A DNA stretch of 64,000 bases, from positions 1,178,001 to 1,242,000 of the forward strand of contig NZ_CP009438.1 in the NCBI RefSeq assembly GCF_000761215.1, written 5' to 3'. Under the pieces are notes generated by a model that was given only the letters and a program-made list of their open reading frames with translations, had not been told where the DNA came from and ran no database searches. Of this stretch, positions 25,396 through 33,641 are shown piece by piece (positions within the stretch are counted from its first letter, which is position 1; every line of letters begins with the position of its first letter). This DNA is from Streptomyces glaucescens (lineage in GTDB: Bacteria; Actinomycetota; Actinomycetes; Streptomycetales; Streptomycetaceae). The translations under genes were made by a program, and so were the position numbers.

Positions 25396-26253
25396 GTGAC
25401 AGCACTCTTCGCCCTGGCCACCAGCCTCCTGTGGGGCCTGGCCGACTTCGGCGGCGGCCTGCTGGCCCGGCGCACGCCCGCGCTCACCGTGGTCGTCGTC
25501 TCCCAGTCGATCGCCGTGCTGGTCCTCGGCGCGCTCGTCGCCGCGACCGGCGCCTGGAGCGAGGCCGGGCCGCAGCTCTGGTTCGCGGTGGGCGCCGGAC
25601 TGGTGGGACCGGTCGCGATGCTCGCCTTCTACAAGGCCCTCGCCCTCGGACCGATGGGCGTCGTCTCCCCGCTGGGCTCGCTGGGCGTGGCGGTCCCCGT
25701 CGGAGTGGGCCTGGTCCTGGGCGAGCGGCCCGGGCTGCTCCAGCTCGCGGGCATCGTGGTCGCCGTGACCGGGGTGGTGCTCGCGGGCGGGCCCCAGTTC
25801 CGGGGCGCCCCGGTCCAGCGCCAGGCCGTCCTGCTCACCCTCCTCGCGGCGTTCGGCTTCGGCGCGGTGATGGCCCTGATCGCCGAGGCGTCGACCACCG
25901 TCACCGGCCTGTTCCTCGCCCTGTTCGTACAGCGGGTCACCAACGTCGTCGCGGGCGGCACCGCCCTGTACGTCTCCGTGCGGCGCGGCGCCCCCGCCCT
26001 CCCCCCGGACGGTTTCCCCTGGGGTGCGCTGCCCGCGCTCGCCTTCGTCGGACTCGCCGACGTCGCGGCCAACGGCACCTACGCGATCGCCGCCCGCCAC
26101 GGCCCGGTCACCGTGGCCGCCGTGCTCGCCTCGCTCTACCCGGTGGTGACCGCGCTGGCGGCGCGCGGCGTCCTCAGCGAACGACTGCGCGCGGTGCAGG
26201 CCGCGGGCGCCGGACTGGCCCTCGCGGGCTCGCTGCTGCTCGCGACCGGCTGA
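25396..26253 (+). CDS. EamA/DMT family transporter
   Basis: 285 aa with ten hydrophobic segments in two EamA repeats (LATSLLWGLADFGGGLLARR and later LAFVGLADVAANGTYAIAARHGPVTVAAVLASLYPVVTALAA). It is a cytoplasmic-membrane carrier, most likely an exporter of amino acids or similar metabolites. GTG 25396 is the first start after the operator region. It is divergent from the XRE-cupin regulator and ends one base before the convergent acyltransferase gene. Confidence 0.85.
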   Translation: MTALFALATSLLWGLADFGGGLLARRTPALTVVVVSQSIAVLVLGALVAATGAWSEAGPQLWFAVGAGLVGPVAMLAFYKALALGPMGVVSPLGSLGVAVPVGVGLVLGERPGLLQLAGIVVAVTGVVLAGGPQFRGAPVQRQAVLLTLLAAFGFGAVMALIAEASTTVTGLFLALFVQRVTNVVAGGTALYVSVRRGAPALPPDGFPWGALPALAFVGLADVAANGTYAIAARHGPVTVAAVLASLYPVVTALAARGVLSERLRAVQAAGAGLALAGSLLLATG

Positions 26254-26254
26254 C

Positions 26255-27028
26255 TCAGCGCTCGGCGTCGACCTCGTCCAGCTCCGCGAGGCGGGCCACC
26301 GCCTCCTCGTCGAGCCCCGACAGCCGCACCAGCTGGTCGGACGTCACGCCCTCCGGTATCGGCACCGGGGCCGGGGTGCGCAGCGGCGGCTGCCAGCCCC
26401 CGGCACGCGTCCAGCGCCGTACGACCCTGGCGGGCGCCCCCGCCACCACGGCGTGGTCGGGCACCGTGCCGCGCACCACCGCCCCGGCCGCCACCACGAC
26501 GTTCCGCCCGATCCGGGCCCCCGGCAGGATCACCGCGCCGGTGCCGATCCAGCAGCCCGGACCGATCTCCACCGGCTCCATCCGCGGCCACTGCCTGCCG
26601 ATCGGCTGGTGCGGATCGTCGTACGAGTGGTTGGTGGAGGTGACGTAGACGTACGGGCCGAAGTAGCAGTCGCTGCCGATGGTGACCGTGGTGTCGGCGA
26701 TGACATGGCTGCCGCGGCCGAGGACCACACCATCGCCGATGCGCAGGATCGGCTCGGGACCGAGGTCGAGATCGGGCATCAGACCGGCCGTCAGGGTCAC
26801 CTGCTCGCCGACGATGCAGTGCGACCCCACGTGGATCCACGGCTCCCCGAAGACCGTGCCGAGCGGGAAGGCCAGCCGGGTGCCGGCCCCCATCGAGCCG
26901 AAGCGGAACCGTCCCGGGTGCTCGGCGGTGACCGAACCGGTGCGCTGCAGCCAGGCCCAGCCCGCGTGGACCGCCCGCTGGGCCAGCCGGCGGCGCCATG
27001 AGGAGAACGTGTTCGTGGGCTTCGGCAC
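26255..27028 (-). CDS. Left-handed beta-helix acyltransferase (hexapeptide repeat)
   Basis: 257 aa. Hexapeptide repeats run from about residue 65 to 200 (IHVGSHCIVGEQVTLTAGLM, ILRIGDGVVLGRGSHVIADTTVTIGSDC, IGPGCWIGTGAVILPGARIGRNVVVAAGAVV), with the acetyltransferase loop TSTNHSYDDPHQPIGRQ carrying the catalytic His. The C-terminus ends in an Arg/Trp-rich extension. This is the WbbJ/maltose-acetyltransferase type; the acceptor is probably a sugar or surface glycan. GTG 27028 (VPKPTNTFSSWRRRLAQ) is the most likely start. Confidence 0.82.
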   Translation of the reverse strand: MPKPTNTFSSWRRRLAQRAVHAGWAWLQRTGSVTAEHPGRFRFGSMGAGTRLAFPLGTVFGEPWIHVGSHCIVGEQVTLTAGLMPDLDLGPEPILRIGDGVVLGRGSHVIADTTVTIGSDCYFGPYVYVTSTNHSYDDPHQPIGRQWPRMEPVEIGPGCWIGTGAVILPGARIGRNVVVAAGAVVRGTVPDHAVVAGAPARVVRRWTRAGGWQPPLRTPAPVPIPEGVTSDQLVRLSGLDEEAVARLAELDEVDAER

Positions 27029-27136
27029 CCGCTCACGGTACTCAGGGGGCGGTGTACCCGACGGCCGGGAGGCCTGTGATCTTCGCCCCACCGGGTGGCG
27101 TACCGTGCGGGGGTACTCGACGACCAGGAGGCGACG

Positions 27137-27673
27137 ATGGCTCACCAGGCCCTGATCACGGGGATCGGCGGCAAGGAACCGGCGGTGCACCCGGAGGCGT
27201 TCGTGGCGCCCGGGTCCACCGTGATCGGCGACGTGACGCTCGGGGCGGGCGCGAGTGTCTGGTACGGGGCGGTGCTGCGCGGCGACGTCGAGCGGATCTC
27301 GGTGGGCGCCGACAGCAACGTGCAGGACAACTGCACGCTCCACGCCGACCCCGGCTTCCCCGTCACCGTCGGCGAGCGCGTCTCCATCGGGCACAACGCC
27401 GTCGTGCACGGCGCGACCGTCGAGGACGACTGCCTGATCGGCATGGGCGCCACGGTGCTCAACGGGGCGGTCATCGGCGCGGGTTCGCTGGTCGCCGCGC
27501 AGGCACTGGTGCCGCAGGGCATGCGCGTGCCCCCGGGCTCGCTCGTCGCCGGCGTACCGGCCAAGGTCAAGCGGGAGCTGACCGACGAGGAACGCCAGGG
27601 CGTGACGCTGAACGGGACGATGTACGCGGAGCTGGCGAAGGCCCACCGCGACGTGCACGCTTCCCGCCCCTAG
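27137..27673 (+). CDS. Gamma-class carbonic anhydrase family protein
   Basis: 178 aa left-handed beta-helix protein. Metal-ligand histidines are visible in CTLHADPGFPVTVGERVSIGHNAVVHGATV, matching the three His of gamma carbonic anhydrases (Cam, YrdA, PaaY), along with WYGAVLRGDVERISVGADSNVQDN. Enzymatic activity varies in this group; YrdA-like members are often inactive in CO2 hydration assays. CAGGAGG lies 6 bases before ATG 27137. It converges on dedA across a small direct repeat. Confidence 0.88.
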   Translation: MAHQALITGIGGKEPAVHPEAFVAPGSTVIGDVTLGAGASVWYGAVLRGDVERISVGADSNVQDNCTLHADPGFPVTVGERVSIGHNAVVHGATVEDDCLIGMGATVLNGAVIGAGSLVAAQALVPQGMRVPPGSLVAGVPAKVKRELTDEERQGVTLNGTMYAELAKAHRDVHASRP

Positions 27674-27683
27674 GACCCTTCGC

Positions 27684-27729
27684 GCGGACCCGGCGGCCGG
27701 GCGTCGGTCCGTGCGGACCCGGCGGCCGG
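27684..27729. repeat. 17-bp direct repeat in convergent gap
   Basis: GCGGACCCGGCGGCCGG occurs at 27684-27700 and 27713-27729, a 29-bp period filling the gap between the gamma-CA and DedA stops. The first copy can pair GGACC with GGTCC at 27706-27710 and may act as a terminator. Confidence 0.6.
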
Positions 27730-27732
27730 CCG

Positions 27733-28389
27733 TCAGTCGGCGGCCGGGACCGGTTCCGGCTCGGCCACCGGCTGCCGCGCGGTCTGCGTCGCCTGCTTCG
27801 CCTTGCGCTTGATGACCAGCATCGAGGCGAGGCCGACGCACACGGCCAGCACCAGGCCGATCCACGAGAACCGCTTGAGCCAGGCCTCGGCCACCACCCC
27901 GACGTAGTAGATGACCGCGGTGGTGCCGCCCGCCCAGACGATGCCGCCGAGCACGTTGGCGATGAGGAACTTCCAGTACGGCATCCGCAGCACACCCGCG
28001 AGCGGGCCGGCGAAGATCCGGAGCAGGGCGATGAACCGGCCGAAGAAGACGGCCCACATGCCCCACTTCTCGAAGGACCGCTCGGCGGTGGCGATGTGCC
28101 CCTCACTGAAGTGGCGGGGGAACTTGTTGCCCAGCCAGGCCAGCAGCGGGCGGCCGCCCTTGCGTCCGATGGCGTAGCCGATGGAGTCGCCGATGATCGC
28201 GCCGGCGGTCGCGCAGGCGCCGAGGATCACCGGGTCGATGTCGCCGTGCTGGGAGGCGAGGAGCGCGGAGGAGACCAGGATGATCTCGCCCGGCAGCGGG
28301 ATGCCCAGGCTCTCCAGCCCGATGACCACTCCCACCAGCGCGTAGATGCTGACCGCGGGTACGGTCTCGAGCCATTCCTGGACGTGCAC
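27733..28389 (-). CDS. DedA family membrane protein
   Basis: 218 aa with the DedA (SNARE-associated/VTT) signatures: ESLGIPLPGEIILVSSALLAS near the N-terminus, GDSIGYAIGRKGGR, and FGRFIALLRIFAGPLAGVLRMPYWKFLIANVLGGIVWAGG. Members are thought to move undecaprenyl phosphate or phospholipids across the membrane and affect envelope stress and antimicrobial peptide tolerance. GGAGGG precedes GTG 28389. The cytosolic C-terminus is Lys/Ala/Pro-rich. uppP, also acting on undecaprenyl lipids, lies 13 kb away. Confidence 0.9.
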   Translation of the reverse strand: MHVQEWLETVPAVSIYALVGVVIGLESLGIPLPGEIILVSSALLASQHGDIDPVILGACATAGAIIGDSIGYAIGRKGGRPLLAWLGNKFPRHFSEGHIATAERSFEKWGMWAVFFGRFIALLRIFAGPLAGVLRMPYWKFLIANVLGGIVWAGGTTAVIYYVGVVAEAWLKRFSWIGLVLAVCVGLASMLVIKRKAKQATQTARQPVAEPEPVPAAD

Positions 28390-28505
28390 CGCAGCTTCCC
28401 TCCCGTCGCGTGGCCGGCATGCGCCCGGGCGGGCGCGTGCCGGTGCAGCCTACCGGGTCGGGGTGACACCGCCGTGTCCCACGGGTCACCGCGGTGGACG
28501 CCGGT

Positions 28506-30257
28506 TCAGCCGGGGGGTGCGGCGAGGGCCGTGAGGACGGCTTCCCGGGCGGCCGGTACGGCGGGCTCCTCCGCGGACGCCGGCCCGGGGGCCGCAGCGG
28601 GGAGGAGCGCCGGCACGGTCCGCGCGACCGGTGCGGGCGGCGGCTGCTGCCCGGAGGCGTTGTCGAACCGGCGCCTGGGCCGGTTCTCCGCGGCGCCGTC
28701 GTCGACCGCTTCCAGGTCCCAGCGCTGCCCGGCCGAGCCGTCCCGGCCGGTGACGACGACGGTCGCCCCGGGACCTGCGGCGACGGCCCGGCCCGGGTCC
28801 CGGACGGGCAGGAGTTCGCCGCGCACGGTGAGGTCGTAGCGCGTCCGCCCGGCCGGGGCGGCGCAGTCGGCGAGCACGGCCGTCCGGTCGCCGGCGTCCA
28901 GGCAGAGCGCCGGGTCGGCGGCGCTGCGCAGCAGGCCGTCCTCGCGGTACGACCACTGCCCGGCGGAGGAGCAGTGCGCGAGCCCCGCCCGCGCGCCGGC
29001 CTCGGGCGCACCGCCGGGGTCGAGGCACCGGCCGGCGAGCCGGTTGCGGAGCCGGCCCCGGGCGAGTTCGTCCGCGTGGCCGGCGGGGGCGGCCGTGGGA
29101 GGCGGGGCGGGGTGCGTGGGGTCGGCGCCCGGGTGGAGGGTGTGGCTGCCGGGGGCGCCCCGGGTGGCGTCCGAACCGGGGCCGACACCGTTGTCACCGG
29201 GCCGGCCCCCGACGGCGAGCAGGGTGGCGAGCAGCGCGACGGAGGTGGCGCCGATGCCGATGAGGAGAGCGGGGGCGGGCCGTCGGAAGCCCGCGCGCGG
29301 CACGCCGCCGCGGGCCGCGGTGGTGCGGTGCCGGCCGACGGCCGCCGGGCGGGTGCGGTCACGGGTGCGCGCCCGCCGGCCGGGTGCGGCGGTCGCGGGG
29401 GCGGCGGCGCGGCCGGGTGCGGCTGTCGCGGGGGCGGCGGTGCGGCCCGGGCGGGAGTCGAGATAGCGGCGGGCGCCCCAGCCGAGCACGGTCTCCGCGA
29501 GCAGGGGCGCGAGGGAGCCGTCGAACGAGGCGAGTTGTTCGGCTGCGTACCGGCAGTACCGGCACTCCTGGAGATGCCGTTGCACATCGGGCAGCAGGGC
29601 TCCGCCCCGGCGCATCGGGACGTCGAGCAGACGGTTGTGGAACCGGCATTCCTTGGTGGGTGCGAGTTCCCGGTGGGCGCGTACGCAATTCGCCCGGAAT
29701 TGCTCTCTCGCCCGCTCCAGCGCGGTCCTGGCGGTGGGTGCGTCGATGCCCAGCAGACCGGCGGGTATGGTTATCGGTTCGGCTTCCACCTCGGTATGCC
29801 AGAGCAGACATTGCGCGGCTCCGGGAAGGGCGTGGAACGCGCGTTCGGCGAGGCGCCGCCGCTCCGGTGTGACCGCCCGGGTGGCGCGCAGTCCGCGCGC
29901 CCCGGTGGTCTTGCCCAGTTCCGGCATGAGCGCCGTCAGCCCCGCGTCGGCGGCCCACCCGGCGACCGTCCACCGCACGGCCGTGAGCAGGCGCGGCCGC
30001 AGGGCGCCGCCCGCCGGGGTGCCCAGGACCTGCCGGAACGCGGCACCGGCGGCCATGGCGGCCGAACTCGCCGGGGTGGCCAGGCAGATGGCGGCGTACT
30101 CGTGCGCCGCCCGCCAGTGCCGGGCGAGCAGCAGCGGGAGGGCCCGGGGGTCGGCGCCGGGGCCGCCGAGACGGGCGAGGAGTTCGCGGTCGGAGAGCCC
30201 GGGACCGGATCCGGGGCGGGGCGGGTGGGGCGGATGTGGGGGGTAAGGAGGTTGCAC
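28506..30257 (-). CDS. Sigma-like/zinc-finger/TM/ricin-lectin fusion protein
   Basis: 583 aa from GTG 30257 (AAGG upstream). Domain order: a Pro-rich tail (1-18); a helical part resembling ECF sigma region 2 (about 22-105); a region-4-like HTH (about 135-190: LPGAAQCLLWHTEVEAEPITIPAGLLGI, ending in RAREQFRANCVRAH); a zinc-finger HxxxCxxC (His228, Cys232, Cys235, with Cys204/His207 nearby) as in ZAS anti-sigma proteins; an Ala/Pro/Arg linker with a short repeat; one TM helix (329-350); and a beta-trefoil ricin-type lectin (about 415-530: RCLDPGG, ALCLDAGD, QRWDLEAV). It would place DNA- or RNA-polymerase-binding parts inside and a glycan sensor outside. Whether the sigma part still works is unknown. 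Confidence 0.75.
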   Translation of the reverse strand: MQPPYPPHPPHPPRPGSGPGLSDRELLARLGGPGADPRALPLLLARHWRAAHEYAAICLATPASSAAMAAGAAFRQVLGTPAGGALRPRLLTAVRWTVAGWAADAGLTALMPELGKTTGARGLRATRAVTPERRRLAERAFHALPGAAQCLLWHTEVEAEPITIPAGLLGIDAPTARTALERAREQFRANCVRAHRELAPTKECRFHNRLLDVPMRRGGALLPDVQRHLQECRYCRYAAEQLASFDGSLAPLLAETVLGWGARRYLDSRPGRTAAPATAAPGRAAAPATAAPGRRARTRDRTRPAAVGRHRTTAARGGVPRAGFRRPAPALLIGIGATSVALLATLLAVGGRPGDNGVGPGSDATRGAPGSHTLHPGADPTHPAPPPTAAPAGHADELARGRLRNRLAGRCLDPGGAPEAGARAGLAHCSSAGQWSYREDGLLRSAADPALCLDAGDRTAVLADCAAPAGRTRYDLTVRGELLPVRDPGRAVAAGPGATVVVTGRDGSAGQRWDLEAVDDGAAENRPRRRFDNASGQQPPPAPVARTVPALLPAAAPGPASAEEPAVPAAREAVLTALAAPPG

Positions 30258-30476
30258 GGAAAACCTTTTTCCTTCCGCACGTACAGGTGCCTTGCCTTTT
30301 CCTTCCCGCGGGGTGCCACACCTTCGCACAGACGCACCAGGCGAAACAAGGAGTTCGGGCGGCCAGGATTCGACCCGGCACGAATACATGGGCGTTACCG
30401 ACGGTATCCGCACCGGCATTCGGAATGGCCGCCTTTTCAGGCGGTCGGGCGCGCGCCGCGGGCGGCTCGCGCACAC
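30258..30476. other. Spacer between lectin-fusion gene and thioesterase terminator
   Basis: About 220 bases without a supported gene. The part next to 30257 is unusually rich in T and C runs. It should hold the promoter of the minus-strand fusion gene, but no convincing -35/-10 pair or ECF-type promoter was recognised. Confidence 0.4.
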
Positions 30477-30513
30477 GACGCGGGCCCCGGCCGTGACGGC
30501 CGGGGCCCGCGTC
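30477..30513 (-). terminator. Strong hairpin terminator after thioesterase gene
   Basis: A perfect 16-bp GC-rich stem (30477-30492 with 30498-30513) and a 5-base loop, 12 bases past the stop at 30525. Confidence 0.8.
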
Positions 30514-30524
30514 GGCCTGACGGC

Positions 30525-30977
30525 TCAGCTGTGGGGACGCAGCGTCCACACCACCGTCATCTCGCTCGTGACGGCGCCGTCCTCGCGCTGGATCGCGACG
30601 CTCACCGGGAACTCCGGACGCTCACCCGCGTCGAGTTCCGCGACGACGTCGGCGATCGGGCGGCCGAGGGTCGCCGTGGCCTTCACCGGACCCAGGGCGA
30701 TCTTCTTGAACGCGATGTCGGCGTGGACCGGGAGGGGGACCGCGCGCGAGAGCTGGTCGCCGAACGCGGCCAGGACGATCGCGCCGCTGGCCGACTCACC
30801 GAGGGTGAACATGGCCCCCGCGTGCGGCCCGCCGACGTGGTTGCGGTACTCGCTCTGGTCCGGCAGGGCCAGCACGGCCCTCTCCGGGGTGGTCTCCAGG
30901 TACTCCAGGTTCAGGGTCCGAACCATCGGCACCGTGGCGGCGAGCAGTTCGCCGATCGACATCTGGTCTGCGCTCAT
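30525..30977 (-). CDS. Hotdog-fold protein, DUF4442/PaaI-like thioesterase
   Basis: 150 aa. The pattern RNHVGGPHAGAMFTLGESASGAIVLAAFGDQ is the hotdog-fold helix with the active-site-like Gly-Gly-Pro-His region of DUF4442 and PaaI-type acyl-CoA thioesterases. The catalytic acid/asparagine assignment is uncertain. It probably hydrolyses an acyl- or aryl-CoA in the cytosol. ATG 30977 fits; the gene is monocistronic, with its own strong terminator. Confidence 0.82.
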   Translation of the reverse strand: MSADQMSIGELLAATVPMVRTLNLEYLETTPERAVLALPDQSEYRNHVGGPHAGAMFTLGESASGAIVLAAFGDQLSRAVPLPVHADIAFKKIALGPVKATATLGRPIADVVAELDAGERPEFPVSVAIQREDGAVTSEMTVVWTLRPHS

Positions 30978-31153
30978 GACCGCAGGTTACCCGCGAGTAG
31001 CCTCCACTGGCCAGAGCGGTGCGACGATCGCCGTGCGCTTCCGGCCGCCCGCACGGTCCGGCCGTAGGGGGCGCCGTCCGGAGGTCGCGGACGCACACGG
31101 TTTCGCTACCGCCCTGACGAGAGGCGGTGACCGAATCGTGTCGTGGACACCAC

Positions 31154-31168
31154 TAGGGTTACCGCACA
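31154..31168 (+). promoter_or_regulatory. -10 box close to the start of the Gln/Pro-rich membrane protein
   Basis: TAGGGT at 31154-31159 is 8 bases before ATG 31168, and no ribosome-binding site is present. A leaderless or near-leaderless transcript is likely. Confidence 0.4.
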
Positions 31169-32223
31169 TGTGGCCAGGACAGCAGCAGCCCGGGGGCGAG
31201 CAGAACCCGCAGGGGCAGAACCACCCGCAGGGGCAGAACAACCCGTACCAGCAGCCGGGGTACCAGCAGCCGAATCCCTACCAGCAGCCCGGCTACCAGC
31301 AGCCCAACCCGTACCAGCAGCAGCCGCAGTGGAACACCCCCGCACCGGCGGGCGCCCCGCAGCCGGCGACGGTGGTCGCGGGCGGAGGCGGCGGCGCCGG
31401 CGGTGGCGGCAACCGGACCAAGCTGGTCGCGATCGTGGCGGCCACGGCCGTCGTCGTGGCGGCCGGCGTGACCGGATTCCTGGTCCTGGGGGGCGACAAG
31501 GACGACGAGGCCGGCGGCGGGTCCGGGACGAAGGCCAGCCAGTCGCCCACGCCGACCGCCGAACCCACCGCCACGTCCTCGGGGGGCGACGACAACCCGC
31601 GCGACGGCGAGGCCGAGAAGCCGACGATCGCGGGCTGGAAGGTCGTCGTGAACCCCCGGTGGGGCGTCGCCTTCGACGTGCCCGCCGACTGGGAGGTGCG
31701 GGACCCGGGCGTGCTCATCGCGTTCGAGGAGGAGAACGCGGACGAGCTGAAGCCCCTCGTCACCATGACCGGAACCGCCGTCTACAAGTCCAAGTGGTGC
31801 ACGTCCGACGACGACAAGGACGGCCGGACCGAGGACACCTCGCTCGCCGCCGTCGGCACCAAGGGCGCGGACGGCGCCAAGAACACCGACGAGGTCGCCA
31901 TCAACACGGTCGCCTGGTGGGTCTACGGCGGCTACACCCAGCCGGACAAGAAGAGCATGGTCTTCGAGGAGAAGGCCGAGCCCTTCACCACCACCTCCGG
32001 CATCGAGGGCAGCATCGCCTGGGCGGAGTCCAAGGACACCCCCCGCAAGGGCAAGTGCGCGAGCGACGGCAAGGCGATGACGTTCGGCTTCAAGAACTCC
32101 GCGGGCAACTACGTGTCGTGGAACTTCTTCGGCGCCAAGGGCGTGAAGCAGGAAGTCACCAAGGAGACCATCCTGAAGATCGCCGGCACCGTCCGGCTGC
32201 ACGGTGAGCCCACGGAGGGCTGA
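31168..32223 (+). CDS. Single-pass membrane protein with Gln/Pro/Tyr-rich N-terminus
   Basis: 351 aa. Residues 1-60 are low complexity with GYQQPNPYQQP repeats and should be cytosolic. A Gly-rich hinge leads to one TM helix (about 88-108: LVAIVAATAVVVAAGVTGFLVLGG), then a Thr/Ser/Pro-rich stalk and an extracytoplasmic domain (about 150-350: GWKVVVNPRWGVAFDVPADWEV; ILKIAGTVRLHG). The outer domain looks like the PsbP/LpqN-type or DUF-type folds found in many Streptomyces membrane proteins; two cysteines may form a disulfide (KWCTSDDD and KGKCASD). No function can be assigned. Confidence 0.8.
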   Translation: MWPGQQQPGGEQNPQGQNHPQGQNNPYQQPGYQQPNPYQQPGYQQPNPYQQQPQWNTPAPAGAPQPATVVAGGGGGAGGGGNRTKLVAIVAATAVVVAAGVTGFLVLGGDKDDEAGGGSGTKASQSPTPTAEPTATSSGGDDNPRDGEAEKPTIAGWKVVVNPRWGVAFDVPADWEVRDPGVLIAFEEENADELKPLVTMTGTAVYKSKWCTSDDDKDGRTEDTSLAAVGTKGADGAKNTDEVAINTVAWWVYGGYTQPDKKSMVFEEKAEPFTTTSGIEGSIAWAESKDTPRKGKCASDGKAMTFGFKNSAGNYVSWNFFGAKGVKQEVTKETILKIAGTVRLHGEPTEG

Positions 32224-32246
32224 CCCGCGCAGGGCGGGGGCGCGGA

Positions 32247-32265
32247 CCCGGTTTGGCAAGCCGGG
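32247..32265 (+). terminator. Hairpin after the Gln/Pro-rich protein gene
   Basis: An 8-bp stem (one wobble) with a 3-base loop, 24 bases after the stop and just before the MFS promoter. Confidence 0.5.
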
Positions 32266-32288
32266 CCCCGGGCGGTGATAGTCAGCCG

Positions 32289-33641
32289 GTGAACTCCGCC
32301 GCCGATCCCACCGTCCCCGCCCCCGGGCGCCGTCCGCGCAGGCCCGCGCCGCGCAGACCCGCCTGGGCGGGGCGCAACTACAGCCTGCTGACCGCCGCCG
32401 CGGCCGTCACCCACCTGGGCAGCCACGGCGCCCTGATCGCCGCCGCGTTCGCCGTGCTCGACGCCGGCGGCGACGGCGGCGACGTGGGTCTGGTCGCCGC
32501 CGCCCGCACCGTGCCGCTGGTGCTGTTCCTGCTGATCGGCGGCGCGCTGGCGGACCGGCTGCCGCGGCACCGGGTGATGGTCGCGGCGAACGTCCTCAAC
32601 TGCGCCTCGCAGGGCGCGTTCGCCCTGCTGGTGCTCACCGGCGACCCGCAGTTGTGGCAGATGATGCTGCTCACCGCCCTGAACGGCACCGGTCAGGCGT
32701 TCTTCAGCCCGGCCGCCGAGGGCATGCTGCTCTCCTCGGTGCAGGGCGAGCAGGCCGGCCGGGCCTTCGCGGTGTTCCGGATGGCGATGCAGGGCGCGGC
32801 GCTGGGCGGCGCCGCCCTCGGTGGCGCCATGGTCGCGGCGATCGGACCGGGCTGGGTGCTGGCGGCCGACGCGGCGGCCTTCGCGGTCGCCGCGGGGCTG
32901 CGCTCCTTCCTCGACGTCAGCGGTGTCCCGGCGCGCGCGCCGGGCGGCGGCCTGCTCGCCGATCTGCGCGAGGGCTGGCGGGAGGTCGCCGGACGGCCCT
33001 GGCTGTGGGGCATCGTCGTGCAGTTCTCGCTCGCCAACGCCGTGGTCGCCGCCGCCGACGCGGTCTACGGCCCGCTGGTCGCCCGCGACCACCTCGGCGG
33101 GCCCGCGCCCTGGGGTCTGGCGCTCGGCTTCTTCGGGGCGGGCACGGTCGCCGGCGCGCTGCTGATGACCCGCTGGAAGCCGCGCCGGCTGCTGCTCGCG
33201 GGCACGCTGTGCGTCTTCCCGCTGGCCCTGCCCTCCGCGGCGCTCGCCGTGCCGGTGCCGGCGGCCGCGCTGTGCGCGGTGATGTTCGTGACCGGGGTGA
33301 CGCTGGAGGTGTTCGGGGTGTCCTGGATGACCGCCCTGCACCAGGAGATACCGGAGGACAAGCTCTCCCGGGTCTCGGCCTACGACTGGTTCGGCTCGGT
33401 GGCGCTGGTGCCGCTGGCCACGGCCCTGGCCGGCCCCGCCGAGCAAGCGTTCGGGCGCACCGCGGCGCTGTGGGGGTGCGCGGTGCTGGTCGTGGTGGCC
33501 ACGGCGGCGGTGCTGTGCGTGCCGGACGTACGCCGTCTGCGGCGGCGGACCAAGGAGGTCGCGGTGGCGGGCGCGCCGGCCGTGCCCGGCGCCGGGAGCG
33601 GCTCAGCCGATGCCGAACGCGCCGTCGGGGGGCTCGGGTGA
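32289..33641 (+). CDS. MFS transporter (enterobactin-exporter-like branch)
   Basis: 450 aa with about 12 membrane helices. The cytosolic loop LADRLPRHRVMVAANVLN follows helix 2, and the layout (NYSLLTAAAAVTHLGSHGALIAAAFAVLD start, QGEQAGRAFAVFRMAMQGAALGG, LHQEIPEDKLSRVSAYDWFGS near the end) resembles the MFS_3/EntS-type exporters common in actinobacteria. The substrate is unknown. GTG 32289 is preceded by a GATAGT -10-like hexamer, suggesting a leaderless message. Its last 39 bases overlap the convergent gene at 33603. Confidence 0.85.
   Translation: MNSAADPTVPAPGRRPRRPAPRRPAWAGRNYSLLTAAAAVTHLGSHGALIAAAFAVLDAGGDGGDVGLVAAARTVPLVLFLLIGGALADRLPRHRVMVAANVLNCASQGAFALLVLTGDPQLWQMMLLTALNGTGQAFFSPAAEGMLLSSVQGEQAGRAFAVFRMAMQGAALGGAALGGAMVAAIGPGWVLAADAAAFAVAAGLRSFLDVSGVPARAPGGGLLADLREGWREVAGRPWLWGIVVQFSLANAVVAAADAVYGPLVARDHLGGPAPWGLALGFFGAGTVAGALLMTRWKPRRLLLAGTLCVFPLALPSAALAVPVPAAALCAVMFVTGVTLEVFGVSWMTALHQEIPEDKLSRVSAYDWFGSVALVPLATALAGPAEQAFGRTAALWGCAVLVVVATAAVLCVPDVRRLRRRTKEVAVAGAPAVPGAGSGSADAERAVGGLG

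Noticed and set aside
30400..30524. tRNA or rRNA-like structure around the strong hairpin
   Set aside because: Only a single terminator stem is present; no cloverleaf or conserved tRNA positions could be found.
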